A stretch of 64,000 nucleotides of DNA from positions 73,769 to 137,768 of the forward strand of contig JBLWUP010000011.1 of NCBI GenBank assembly GCA_048268885.1, written 5' to 3'. Origin of the DNA: Pelagibius sp048268885 (GTDB taxonomy: Bacteria > Pseudomonadota > Alphaproteobacteria > Kiloniellales > Kiloniellaceae). The translations under genes and the position numbers were made by a program. Below are positions 16,360-24,673 of the stretch, piece by piece (within the stretch, counting starts at the first letter, position 1; every line of letters starts with the position of its first letter). The notes beneath the pieces are model-generated. The model made no database searches. It was not told the DNA's origin and saw only the letters and a list, made by a program, of their open reading frames with translations.

Positions 16360-17667
16360 ATGGCGACCGAATATCTGAAAAGGGCCGACAAGCAGCCGAC
16401 CAGCGGCGAGGCGGATACCCGCCGCATCGTGGCAGAAATCCTGGAGAATATCCGCGAGGGAGGAGAGGCGCGGGTGCGCCGCTACGCCGCGGATTTCGAC
16501 AAGTGGGAGGGCGACATCGTGGTGGGCCACGAGGCCATCGAGAAGGCCGCCGCCAAGGTGCCCGCGCAGCTGAAGGCCGACATCGACTTCGCCTACAAGC
16601 GGGTGCGCGACTTCGCCCAGCGCCAGCGTGATTCGGTGGGTGATTTCGAGACGGAACTGTCGCCGGGCCTCTTCGCCGGCCAGCGCCTCATCCCGGTGAA
16701 GACCGCCGGCTGCTACGTCCCCGGCGGGCGCTACGCCCACGTCGCTTCGGCCATCATGTCCATCGCCACGGCCAAGGTCGCCGGCGTCGAGAACGTCGTC
16801 GCCTGCTCGGTGCCGACCGTCGGACACGGCGGCATCCATCCGGGCATTCTCTACACCATGGACCTCTGCGGCGCCGACCATATCCTGAACCTCGGTGGCG
16901 TGCAGGGCATCGCCGCCATGGCCTACGGCCTTTTCACCGGCCACCCCGCCGACATCCTGGTCGGGCCGGGCAACCGTTTCGTGGCGGAGGCCAAGCGCAT
17001 GCTGTTCGGCCAGGTCGGCATCGACCTCTTCGCCGGGCCGACCGAGATCCTGGTCATCGCCGACAAGACGGCCGACCCGCGCCTCGTCGCCTCCGACCTG
17101 GTCGGCCAGGCCGAACACGGTCCCGACTCGCCGGCCTGGCTGGTCACGCTCGACCGCCAGCTCGCCGAGGATGTCATGGGGCTGATGCCCGGGCTCATCG
17201 AGAAGCTGCCGGAGACCCAGCGCAAGTCGGCGGAAGCGGCCTGGCGCGACTACGGCGAGGTGGTGCTCTGCGACAGCCGCGAGGAAGCCGCCGTGGTCTC
17301 CGACCGCTACGCGCCGGAGCATCTGGAGGTGCAGGCCGAGGACCTGGACTGGTGGCTGCAGCATCTCGCCAACTACGGCTCGCTGTTCCTGGGCGAGGAA
17401 ACCACGGTCGCCTTCGGCGACAAGTGCTCGGGCACCAACCACATCCTGCCGACCAAGGGCGCCGGGCGGTATACGGGCGGCCTCTCGGTGCACAAGTTCA
17501 TCAAGACCGTCACCTATCAGCGCATGACCCGCGAGGCCAACCGCGAGGTGGCGGCGGTGACCGCGCGCATCTCCCGCCTGGAAGGCATGGAGGCGCACGC
17601 GCGCACCGGCGACGACCGCCTGGAAAAGTATTTCCCCGAGGAGAAATTCGACACGGCGGCGGCTTAG
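16360..17667 (+). CDS. Histidinol-dehydrogenase-like enzyme, candidate sulfopropanediol 3-dehydrogenase
   Basis: 435 residues, full-length HisD fold. Conserved elements include GRYAHVASAIMS, GPGNRFVAEAKRMLFG, the zinc-ligand segment DLVGQAEHGPDS (Gln, His), the catalytic Glu-His in RYAPEHLEVQ, GDKCSGTNHILPTKG and a C-terminal MEAHARTGDDRL His. No other histidine biosynthesis gene is present; instead it sits with a TRAP transporter, an SDR, a zinc alcohol dehydrogenase and a LacI regulator. That neighbourhood matches hpsKLM/hpsN/hpsOP clusters, where HpsN oxidises (R)-2,3-dihydroxypropane-1-sulfonate to sulfolactate with NAD. True HisD or another polyol dehydrogenase cannot be excluded. Confidence 0.75.
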   Translation: MATEYLKRADKQPTSGEADTRRIVAEILENIREGGEARVRRYAADFDKWEGDIVVGHEAIEKAAAKVPAQLKADIDFAYKRVRDFAQRQRDSVGDFETELSPGLFAGQRLIPVKTAGCYVPGGRYAHVASAIMSIATAKVAGVENVVACSVPTVGHGGIHPGILYTMDLCGADHILNLGGVQGIAAMAYGLFTGHPADILVGPGNRFVAEAKRMLFGQVGIDLFAGPTEILVIADKTADPRLVASDLVGQAEHGPDSPAWLVTLDRQLAEDVMGLMPGLIEKLPETQRKSAEAAWRDYGEVVLCDSREEAAVVSDRYAPEHLEVQAEDLDWWLQHLANYGSLFLGEETTVAFGDKCSGTNHILPTKGAGRYTGGLSVHKFIKTVTYQRMTREANREVAAVTARISRLEGMEAHARTGDDRLEKYFPEEKFDTAAA

Positions 17668-17677
17668 GGGAGACCAG

Positions 17678-18448
17678 ATGACGCAAGGCAGCGGCCTCTT
17701 CGATCTCACGGGGCGGGTGGCCCTGGTCACCGGCGGCTCCAGCGGCATCGGCCGGCGCATGGGCCTGGCTCTGGCGGGCGCCGGGGCCTCGGTGGTGCTG
17801 GTCGCGCGGCGCGCGCCGCAACTGGCCGATGCCGTCGCCGGGATCGAGGCCGAGGGCGGCACCGCGGCGGGGCTTGCCCGCGATCTCGCCGATCCCGCGG
17901 CCATGGAGGAGGTGGCGCGGGCAGCCGCCGAGAGCTTCGGGCCGCCGGACATCCTGGTGAACGCCGCCGGCATCAACCTGCGCGAAGCACCGGAAGCGAT
18001 CACGCCGGAGACCTGGAACCGCACCCTGACCCTGAACCTCACCATTCCGTTCTTCCTGGCGCGGGCCTGCGTGGCGGGCATGCAGGAAAAGGGCGGCGGG
18101 CGCATCCTCAACATCGCCTCGCTGCAGTCGGAACGGGCGATGCCCAACGGCATGGCCTACGGCGCCTCCAAGGGCGGCGTGGCGCAGCTGACCCGCGCCA
18201 TGGCCGAGGCCTGGTCCGGCGATGGCATCACCGCCAACGCGGTGGCCCCGGGTTTCTTCCCCACCGAGCTGACCGGCCCGGTCTTCGAGGACGAGGCGCG
18301 GGCCGCCGCCCTGGCGGCGCAGACCGCCGCCGGGCGCAACGGCCGGCTGGAGGACCTGGACGGCATCACCGTCTTTCTGGCCTCGGCCGCCGCGGCCTAC
18401 ATCACCGGCCAGGTGATCTACGTGGACGGAGGCTTCACGGCAAAATGA
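17678..18448 (+). CDS. Short-chain dehydrogenase (HpsO/HpsP-like by context)
   Basis: 256 residues, classical SDR: cofactor motif TGGSSGIG near residue 19, NAAG at about 93, catalytic Ser in NIASLQSE and Tyr-Lys in YGASKGG. An Arg after the first strand (LVARR) hints at NADP use, but that is weak. It lies 10 bp after the HisD-like gene and 10 bp before the alcohol dehydrogenase. In the DHPS pathway two 2-dehydrogenases interconvert the DHPS enantiomers; this gene and the next would fill that role. Confidence 0.85.
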   Translation: MTQGSGLFDLTGRVALVTGGSSGIGRRMGLALAGAGASVVLVARRAPQLADAVAGIEAEGGTAAGLARDLADPAAMEEVARAAAESFGPPDILVNAAGINLREAPEAITPETWNRTLTLNLTIPFFLARACVAGMQEKGGGRILNIASLQSERAMPNGMAYGASKGGVAQLTRAMAEAWSGDGITANAVAPGFFPTELTGPVFEDEARAAALAAQTAAGRNGRLEDLDGITVFLASAAAAYITGQVIYVDGGFTAK

Positions 18449-18458
18449 AGGCCCGGAA

Positions 18459-19451
18459 ATGAAGGCACTGGTCTATACCGCGCCGGGAGAACTCGACTAC
18501 CGCGAGGTCGAAGACCCGCGGCCCGCGGCCGGGGAATCCCTGCTGCAGGTCGAGGCCTGCTGCATCTGCGGCTCCGACATGCACGCCTTCCACGGCAAGG
18601 ACGCGCGGCGCCAGCCGCCCTTGATCCTCGGCCATGAAGCCGTCGGCACCGTCGTCGAAGGCGCGGCGGCCGGGCGGCGGGTGGTGATCAATCCGCTGGT
18701 CTCCTGCGGGACCTGTTCCTACTGCCGGGAGGGGCGCGGCAACCTCTGCGCCGCGCGCCAGATGATGTCGATGAACCGTCCTGGCAGCTTCGCCGAACTG
18801 GTGACCGTGCCCGACAGTAACGTGCTGGAGGTGCCGGAAGGACTCTCTTCCGTGCAGGCCGCGCTGACCGAGCCGGCGGCCACCGCCTGGCACGGCGTGG
18901 TGACGGCGGTCCGCGCCCTGCACCGCCCGTTGGCGGAGGCGCGGGTCCTGGTCATCGGCGGCGGGGCCATCGGCCTGCTCTGCGCTCTCAGCCTGCGCGC
19001 CTTCGGCTGCGCCGACATCATGGTGGCGGAGACCAATCCCCTGCGCCGCGACACCGTCGCCGCCGAGGGCTTCCGCGTCTTCGATCCCCAGGCCGAGGAT
19101 CCCGGCGACAACGCGGCGGCGCTGGTGATGGACGCGGTGGGCTATGCGGCGACGCGGGCCGCGGCCTCGCGCTGGGTCGCGCCCGGCGGCGTCATCCTGC
19201 ACATCGGCCTCGGCGACGGCGAAGGCGGACTCGATCTGCGCAAGGCGACCCTGCAGGAGATCACCTTCATCGGCACCTACACCTACACCATGACCGATTT
19301 CCAGAACGCCCTGGCGGCGCTGGCCGCGGGGCGGCTGGGGCCGCTCGGCTGGGTCGAACGGCGCCCCCTGGCGTCAGGGCTGGAGGCTTTCCGCGCGCTG
19401 GACCGGGGCGAGGTGGCGGCAGCCAAGATCGCCCTGGAACCCGAGAGCTAG
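18459..19451 (+). CDS. Zinc-dependent medium-chain alcohol dehydrogenase
   Basis: 330 residues. MDR family with catalytic-zinc residues in CICGSDMHAFHG and GHEAVGTV, a structural-zinc lobe CGTCSYCREGRGNLC, and a nucleotide-binding VIGGGAIGLL. Related to threonine/sorbitol-type dehydrogenases. It is the last gene of the three-gene catabolic operon, 10 bp after the SDR. Its final codons and TAG stop are the first unit of a four-copy tandem repeat, so recent slippage has duplicated the end of the gene. Confidence 0.87.
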   Translation: MKALVYTAPGELDYREVEDPRPAAGESLLQVEACCICGSDMHAFHGKDARRQPPLILGHEAVGTVVEGAAAGRRVVINPLVSCGTCSYCREGRGNLCAARQMMSMNRPGSFAELVTVPDSNVLEVPEGLSSVQAALTEPAATAWHGVVTAVRALHRPLAEARVLVIGGGAIGLLCALSLRAFGCADIMVAETNPLRRDTVAAEGFRVFDPQAEDPGDNAAALVMDAVGYAATRAAASRWVAPGGVILHIGLGDGEGGLDLRKATLQEITFIGTYTYTMTDFQNALAALAAGRLGPLGWVERRPLASGLEAFRALDRGEVAAAKIALEPES

Positions 19452-19499
19452 GGAACCCGAGAGCTAGGGAACCCGAGAGCTAGGGAACCCGAGAGCGAG
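19436..19499. repeat. Four-copy 16-bp tandem repeat carrying the stop codon
   Basis: GGAACCCGAGAGCTAG is repeated at 19436, 19452, 19468 and, with T to G, 19484. The first copy encodes the last residues and stop of the alcohol dehydrogenase. Confidence 0.95.
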
Positions 19500-19517
19500 G
19501 CAGGCCGGCGGGCTGGC

Positions 19518-20297
19518 TCAGAAAGGAATTCGCTGGCCGTTCCAGGCGAAGAGCCGGCCCGAGTCCTCCGCGGCGAGGCCGTCGAGCACGTTCAACAGCT
19601 GACCTGCGGCCTTGGCCGGCGTGAACAGCTTGCCCTCCGGCACGGCGGCCTGGAAGGGCCGCGACAGCGCCGTGTCCACGGTGCCCGGATGCAGACCGAC
19701 GCAGAGCGCCTGGTCGTTGCGGCGCGCCAGTTCCACCGCCAGGCTGCGCAGCAGCATATTGAGCGCGGCCTTGGAGGCACGGTAGGCGTACCAGCCGCCC
19801 AGGTGGTTGTCCGCGATGCTGCCGACCCGGGCGGAGAGCGCGGCGAAGGCGCTCTTGCGGTCCGGCGCCAGCAGCGGCAGGAAGTGCTTGGCGGCCAGCG
19901 CCGGTCCGATGGCGTTTACGGCAAAGGCGCGCTGCAGCGCGGCGGCGTCGAGGCTGCGCCAGGTCTTTTCCGGCTGCAGGGCCTCGCCCGCGTGCAGCAG
20001 GCCGCTGGCGACGATCACGAGGTGCAGTTCGCCAGCCGCCTCTTTCACCGAGGCGGCGGCCCGGGCGATGGAGGCCTCGTCCTCCAGGTCGAGCGCCTGC
20101 CACGTCGTCTTTGGGGAACCGGGCGGCGGCGCGCGCCGCGAGAAGGTGAAGACCCGCCGGACAGTGGGCAGGTCCTGCAGGGCGGCTGTGAAGGCGCCGC
20201 CGAGGCCGCCGGACGCGCCGATCACGGCGACCGAGAGCGCGTCGCCGAAAGAGGCCAGGGATAGCGCCCCTGGGCTGGCATCGATCGGGTTGAGCAT
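19518..20297 (-). CDS. CsgA/C-factor-like short-chain dehydrogenase
   Basis: 259 residues. An SDR with the Rossmann motif VIGASGGLGGAF, an ASGLLH segment replacing NNAG, catalytic Ser in LSARVGS and YRASKAALN. The short pattern with LHPGTVDTALSRPF near the end is typical of the COG1028 C-factor/CsgA-like subgroup. The substrate is unknown. ATG 20297 was chosen over an in-frame start at 20342, whose extra residues look like spurious charge-rich sequence. It is divergent from the glutathione peroxidase gene. Confidence 0.82.
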   Translation of the reverse strand: MLNPIDASPGALSLASFGDALSVAVIGASGGLGGAFTAALQDLPTVRRVFTFSRRAPPPGSPKTTWQALDLEDEASIARAAASVKEAAGELHLVIVASGLLHAGEALQPEKTWRSLDAAALQRAFAVNAIGPALAAKHFLPLLAPDRKSAFAALSARVGSIADNHLGGWYAYRASKAALNMLLRSLAVELARRNDQALCVGLHPGTVDTALSRPFQAAVPEGKLFTPAKAAGQLLNVLDGLAAEDSGRLFAWNGQRIPF

Positions 20298-20404
20298 TGT
20301 CCGCCGCCCTTCGCGTTCTGGTCTGGAGAATTGATCCGGCATTCAATTGTTCTACGTAATAGGCATGCCGGCGGATTTTCCGGCATTCAGCGGCGGAGCG
20401 CACC

Positions 20405-20995
20405 ATGACCTCTACGAGAACATGGATTATCATCGGGACCATGCTTTTCGGCCTTCTCGGCTTCTCCGGCGGCCCCGCCAGGGCCGCTGACCCGGCGGCC
20501 TCGGCACACGACTTCGCCTTCACCTCCATCGAAGGCGATCCCCTGCCGTTGTCGGACTTCAAGGGCAAGGTGGTGCTGCTGGTCAACACCGCCTCGCGCT
20601 GCGGCTTCACCCCGCAGTACGACGACCTGCAGGCGGTCTGGGAACGCTACCGCACGCGCGGCCTGGTGGTGCTGGGCGTGCCGTCGAACGACTTCGGCGG
20701 CCAGGAGCCGGGCAGCGAAGCCGAGATCAAGCAGTTCTGCGAGGTGAACTTCAGCGTCGACTTTCCGCTGACCAGCAAAGAGCACGTCGTCGGCGACGCG
20801 GCACATCCCTTCTACCGCTGGGCGGCGGACCAGTTGGGTTTCGCCGCCAAGCCGCGCTGGAACTTCCACAAGTATCTCATCGGGCCGGACGGCGCGCTGG
20901 TCGACTGGTTCGCGACCACCACCAAGCCGACCGCGTCCAAGGTGACCGAAGCCATCGAGGCGCAGCTCGCCAAGGTGCTGAAGCCCGCGAGTTAA
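20405..20995 (+). CDS. Glutathione-peroxidase-family thiol peroxidase, exported
   Basis: 196 residues with a signal peptide (about 1-27, ending GGPARA-AD). The GPx fold follows: peroxidatic Cys66 in NTASRCGFTPQY, the GVPSNDFGGQEPGS loop with the conserved Gln, and the WNFHKYLI motif with the Trp/Asn of the catalytic tetrad. Bacterial Cys-GPx enzymes usually reduce hydroperoxides with thioredoxin; the signal peptide points to periplasmic action. Copy 2 of the 141-bp repeat begins 16 bp after its stop. Confidence 0.88.
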   Translation: MTSTRTWIIIGTMLFGLLGFSGGPARAADPAASAHDFAFTSIEGDPLPLSDFKGKVVLLVNTASRCGFTPQYDDLQAVWERYRTRGLVVLGVPSNDFGGQEPGSEAEIKQFCEVNFSVDFPLTSKEHVVGDAAHPFYRWAADQLGFAAKPRWNFHKYLIGPDGALVDWFATTTKPTASKVTEAIEAQLAKVLKPAS

Positions 20996-21010
20996 GGCGC
21001 TTCTGCCGCG

Positions 21011-21151
21011 CTAGATCGGATCACGTTTAGACAGAACCACTTGGTGGTTCTGTCTAAACGTGTGAATCCGATCTATTTCTAATACATAGAGCAGATTCAC
21101 AGGGTTGGTGGATCGCCTTCGGCGATTCCAGCCGACCCTGATCTGCTCTAG
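21011..21151. repeat. 141-bp CTAG-bounded double-hairpin repeat, copy 2
   Basis: Same architecture as copy 1, with the left hairpin loop AACCACTTGGTGGTT and GTTTAG/CTAAAC in the stem. It lies between convergent genes. On the minus strand its terminal CTAG (21148-21151) supplies the TAG stop codon of the TetR gene, so gene end and element end coincide. Confidence 0.92.
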
Positions 21152-21714
21152 GCCGCCAGCGCCACGTCGATGAGCGTGGCCGCGGCTGTCTTCGCATCTT
21201 CGGCGGCTTCGCGGCGGCCTTCCACCTGCGCGGTGACGATGGCGCCCTCCTTCAGCAGCAGCAGCTGGTGGGCCAGCAGGCCCGCGTCCTTCGCGCCGGC
21301 CTCGGCGGCCAACGCCTTCAGGTGCTGGAACAGCAGGGCCTTGTGGGCGGCGCACTGGGCATGGATCGGGTGGCCGGGATCCTGGAACTCGGAGGCGGCC
21401 TTGACGAACATGCAGCCGCGAAAGCCCGGGTCCTCGAACCATTCGATCAGGGCATCGAACAGGGCCAGCAGCTGGCCGCGCGGCGTCTTGCCCAGCACCG
21501 CCATGCGCGCGAACAGCCAGTCGCGGAACTCCGCATCGCGCCGCTGCAGGGCGGCGAGGATCAGCTCTTCCTTGCTGCGGAAGTGCTTGTACATGGAGGT
21601 CTTGGAGATCCCCGTCTCCTCCACCAGGCGGTCCATCCCGGTGGCATGGAAGCCATGGGCATAGAAAGCCTTAAGGGCCTTGTCGACCAGTTCGTCGCGT
21701 TTGGTTGGACGCAT
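21148..21714 (-). CDS. TetR/AcrR-family repressor
   Basis: 188 residues. The N-terminal helix-turn-helix (GMDRLVEETGISKTSMYKHF) and the C-terminal GFRGCMFVKAASEF segment place it with TetR proteins that often sense thiol-reactive or aromatic compounds through a ligand domain. ATG 21714 is preceded by GGTGGGGAG. It is divergent from the NTF2-like gene with two operator-like palindromes between them, so autoregulation plus control of that gene is likely. Its stop codon lies inside the end of repeat copy 2. Confidence 0.88.
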   Translation of the reverse strand: MRPTKRDELVDKALKAFYAHGFHATGMDRLVEETGISKTSMYKHFRSKEELILAALQRRDAEFRDWLFARMAVLGKTPRGQLLALFDALIEWFEDPGFRGCMFVKAASEFQDPGHPIHAQCAAHKALLFQHLKALAAEAGAKDAGLLAHQLLLLKEGAIVTAQVEGRREAAEDAKTAAATLIDVALAA

Positions 21715-21773
21715 GCTCCCCACCCGTCGTTTTCGTCAGTATAGCCGAATTGCCGGGGACCGCCGTCTTCCGG

Positions 21774-21830
21774 TTGACAAACTGTACCGATCTGTTCACT
21801 TTATATCGAAAGTTTACCGATCAGTACAGT
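21774..21830 (+). promoter_or_regulatory. TetR intergenic control region with two operator-like sites
   Basis: TTGACA at 21774-21779 is a good -35 box, with an A/T-rich ACTTTATATC stretch downstream. Two related sites flank it: CTGTACCGATCTGTTCAC (21782-21799) and AGTTTACCGATCAGTACAGT (21811-21830). Both share TACCGATCNGT and the second is arranged as the inverted form of the first, as expected for a TetR dimer target. Confidence 0.7.
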
Positions 21831-21861
21831 TTTTTGTCGGCCAGCCTCGGGAGACCGCGCC

Positions 21862-22353
21862 ATGAGTCAAAAACCGCCTCAAAACCAGACCCAGAAGCCG
21901 CCCTTGCCGCCTTTTACCGAAGCAACCGCCGTCCAAAAGGTGCGCCTGGCCGAAGACGCCTGGAACAGCCGCGATCCGCAGCGGGTGGCCTTGGCCTATA
22001 CGGAGGACAGCCGCTGGCGCAATCGCGCCGAGTTCCCCGAAGGCCGTGCCGAGATCGTCGAGTTCCTCACCCGCAAGTGGGCGCGCGAGCTCGACTACCG
22101 CCTGATCAAGGAACTCTGGGCTTTCACCGGCGACCGCATCGCCGTGCGCTTCGCCTATGAATGGCGCGACGACAGCGGCCAGTGGTTCCGCGCCTACGGC
22201 AACGAGAACTGGGAGTTCGACGGCAACGGCCTGATGCGCCGGCGCTTCGCCAGCATCAACGACACGCCGATCGCCGAGGCCGAACGCAAATACCACTGGC
22301 CGCAAGGGCCGCGCCCGGCCGATCATCCCGGCCTTTCGGAGTTGGGGCTTTAG
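21862..22353 (+). CDS. NTF2-like protein, DUF1348 family
   Basis: 163 residues. Nuclear-transport-factor-2-like cone fold of the DUF1348 (YesE) type: KVRLAEDAWNSRDPQRVALAY, SRWRNRAEFPEGRAEIVEFL, RFAYEWRDDSGQWFRAYGNENW and a C-terminal YHWPQGPRP typical of that family. Biochemical function is unknown. An unusual Pro/Gln-rich N-terminal tail of about 20 residues precedes the fold. It is divergent from, and probably repressed by, the TetR gene. Confidence 0.85.
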   Translation: MSQKPPQNQTQKPPLPPFTEATAVQKVRLAEDAWNSRDPQRVALAYTEDSRWRNRAEFPEGRAEIVEFLTRKWARELDYRLIKELWAFTGDRIAVRFAYEWRDDSGQWFRAYGNENWEFDGNGLMRRRFASINDTPIAEAERKYHWPQGPRPADHPGLSELGL

Positions 22354-22420
22354 GGCGGCGCCCGAAATTGGGGCTTCCCCCGAGTTGGGACTTCCTCCGA
22401 GTTGGGACTTTAGGGCGGCC
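22339..22420. repeat. Degenerate ~18-bp tandem repeat spanning the stop codon
   Basis: Four degenerate units of the type GAGTTGGGRCTT (22339, 22364, 22382, 22399) begin in the last codons of the NTF2-like gene; the TAGGGCGGC that follows its stop recurs at 22411. It fills the space up to the next gene. Confidence 0.8.
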
Positions 22421-22437
22421 CGCCTATACTCGCGCCC

Positions 22438-23232
22438 ATGAGCGACGCGGCGAAAACGCCTGAAAAGAAGAAAGACACCCTTTTGCCGGTCGACGCCGAG
22501 GCGCGTCGTCTGGCCCGGGACCTGCTGCGCCGCGCCCGCCACGGCGCGCTGGCGACCCTCGACCCGGAAACGGGCGGTCCGCTGGCGACCCGTACCGCCG
22601 TGGCGACCGACATGGACGGCGCGCCGGTGATCCTGACCTCGACGCTCTCGGCCCATACCCAGGCGCTGCTGAAGGACCCGCGCTGCTCGCTGCTGCTCGG
22701 CGAGCCGGGCAAGGGCGATCCCCTGGCGCATCCGCGGCTGACGTTGCTGGGCCGGGCCCTGCGTATCGGGGCCGATGCCGAGGGAGGCGAGACTCGCGAG
22801 CGCCTGAAGCGGCGCTACCTGGCGCGCCACCCCAAGGCGGCGCTCTATGTCGACTTCCCCGATTTCAGCTTCTGGCGCCTGAAAATCGCCCGGGCCAGTC
22901 TCAATGGCGGCTTCGGGCGCGCCTACGCCATGACGCGCGACGATGTCCTCACCGAGATGACCGGGCTGGAGGGACTGCTGGCATTCGAGGCCGGGGCGGT
23001 CGAGCACATGAACGCCGACCATGGCGATGCCGTGGCGCTCTACGCGCAGGCTTTCTGCAAGGCCGAGCCGGGCGACTGGGTGCTGACCGGCCTCGACCCG
23101 GAAGGACTCGACCTCGCCTGCGGCGACCGGGTAGCGCGGCTGTGGTTCGACGCGCCCCTCACCGCAGCGCAGGAAATGCGCCCGCGGCTGGTCCAGCTCG
23201 CCAAGGAGGCGCGGGAGAAGCTCGGCCGGTAG
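22438..23232 (+). CDS. HugZ-like heme-oxygenase / PNPOx-fold protein
   Basis: 264 residues. An N-terminal split-barrel flavin-reductase/PNPOx domain (RHGALATLDPETGGPLATRTAVATD; LLGEPGKGDPLAHPRLTLLGR) is followed by a DUF2470 domain containing EHMNADHGDAVALYAQAF. This architecture is that of HugZ-family heme oxygenases and related heme-binding proteins, so a role in heme breakdown or storage in the cytoplasm is likely but unproven. The C-terminal heme-ligand His of HugZ cannot be confirmed by eye. Confidence 0.8.
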   Translation: MSDAAKTPEKKKDTLLPVDAEARRLARDLLRRARHGALATLDPETGGPLATRTAVATDMDGAPVILTSTLSAHTQALLKDPRCSLLLGEPGKGDPLAHPRLTLLGRALRIGADAEGGETRERLKRRYLARHPKAALYVDFPDFSFWRLKIARASLNGGFGRAYAMTRDDVLTEMTGLEGLLAFEAGAVEHMNADHGDAVALYAQAFCKAEPGDWVLTGLDPEGLDLACGDRVARLWFDAPLTAAQEMRPRLVQLAKEAREKLGR

Positions 23233-23243
23233 CCCGCGCCGCC

Positions 23244-24620
23244 TCAGCGTGGCGCGAACAGCATGGTGATTTCCGGGAACAGCAGGACCGCCGTCAGGAT
23301 GATGAGCTGCAGGCCGATGAAGGGCAGGAAGCCGCGGAAGATATCCGGCAGGGTGATGTGCGGCGGCGCCACCGATTTCAGGTAGAAGGCCGCCGGCCCG
23401 AAGGGCGGGCTGAGGAAGCTCACCTGCATGTTCACGCAGAACAGGATGCCGAACCACACGGCGACGAAGGTCGGCGCGGAAGCCAGCGCGCCGGTCAGGC
23501 CCAGTTCCTCCACCGGCAGCTTCAGCACGATGGGCAGGAAGACCGGCATGACCAGCAGCACGATCCCGACCCAGTCCATGACGGCGCCGAGGATCAGGAA
23601 GATCACCATCATCATCAACAGGATGCCGAAGGTCGGCAACTCGGTGCCGATGATGAGGTTGGCCACATAGGTCGGGCCGCCGGCGATGGTGTAGGCGCCG
23701 GCCAGCGCCGTGGCGCCGAAGGTGATCCACAAGATGGTGCCGGTCGACTTCCAGGTGCGCATCAGGGCTTCCTTGAACAGGAGCCATGACATCTCGCCGC
23801 GGATGACGATGAGAAGCAGCACGGCGACTACACCCATGCCCGCGGCCTCGGTGATGCCGGTAATGCCGCCGTAGATCGACCCCAGGACGACGCCGACCAC
23901 AAAAAGCGGCGCGACGAGCCCCGGCAGGGCGCGCAACTTGTCGGCCATGGTGACGCTCTCACCGCCTTCCGGCAGGGGCGCCTGCTCCGGGTTCATCTGC
24001 GTGCGGAAGATGATATAGGCGATGTAGCAGCCGCCGAGAATGAAGCCGGGGACGAAGGCAGCCTTGAACAGCGCGTGGATCGAGGTTTCGGTGACCAGGC
24101 CGTAGATGATCAGCACGATGGAGGGCGGGATCATGGTGCCCAGGCTGCCGGAGGCGCAGATGGTGCCGATGGCGAGGTTCTGGTTGTAGCCGAGGCGCAG
24201 CATGTTGGGCAGGGCGATGAGCCCCAGCAGCACGATCTCGCCGCCGATGATGCCCGACATGGCGGCCATGATGATGGCCATGATGGCGGTGACGATGGCG
24301 ATGCCGCCGCGGGTTCGGCTGAGCCAGACATTCAGGCTGTCGAACATCGCTTTGGCGATATTCGATCTTTCCATGAGGCAGGCCATGAAGATGAACAGCG
24401 GCACGGATATCAGGACATAGTCCGTCATCAGCCCGTACATGCGCTGGGCCAGGATGTTCAGCGGCCCGGTGCCGAAGGAGCGGAACAGAAGGTCCGGTCC
24501 GAACTTCATCATCAGGACGGCGACGGCCAGAAAGCCCGAGGCGAAGCCCAGGGGCATGCCGATCGCCAGCAGAACGAAGATCCCAATGAGCAGGATCAGT
24601 GAGATCGTTCCGATATCCAT
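23244..24620 (-). CDS. TRAP transporter large permease (DctM family)
   Basis: 458 residues and about 12 membrane segments. DctM landmarks are SGIIGGEIVLLGLIALPNML, ASGSLGTMIPPSIVLIIYGL, ITGITEAAGMGVV and SFLSPPFGPAAFYLKSVAP. Sequence and operon differ from the first TRAP set, so it serves a different ligand. Third gene of a minus-strand DctP-DctQ-DctM operon; 53 bp separate it from DctQ. Confidence 0.92.
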   Translation of the reverse strand: MDIGTISLILLIGIFVLLAIGMPLGFASGFLAVAVLMMKFGPDLLFRSFGTGPLNILAQRMYGLMTDYVLISVPLFIFMACLMERSNIAKAMFDSLNVWLSRTRGGIAIVTAIMAIIMAAMSGIIGGEIVLLGLIALPNMLRLGYNQNLAIGTICASGSLGTMIPPSIVLIIYGLVTETSIHALFKAAFVPGFILGGCYIAYIIFRTQMNPEQAPLPEGGESVTMADKLRALPGLVAPLFVVGVVLGSIYGGITGITEAAGMGVVAVLLLIVIRGEMSWLLFKEALMRTWKSTGTILWITFGATALAGAYTIAGGPTYVANLIIGTELPTFGILLMMMVIFLILGAVMDWVGIVLLVMPVFLPIVLKLPVEELGLTGALASAPTFVAVWFGILFCVNMQVSFLSPPFGPAAFYLKSVAPPHITLPDIFRGFLPFIGLQLIILTAVLLFPEITMLFAPR

Positions 24621-24673
24621 AGACTGCTATTCCCCCAGCGCGACCGTTGGCACGGCCTTGTTGTCTTGACCCG

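Noticed and set aside
16360..17667. Histidine biosynthesis hisD
   Set aside because: No other his gene is present, and the operon content (TRAP, SDR, ADH, LacI) fits a catabolic enzyme; not fully excluded, so it is noted in the feature.
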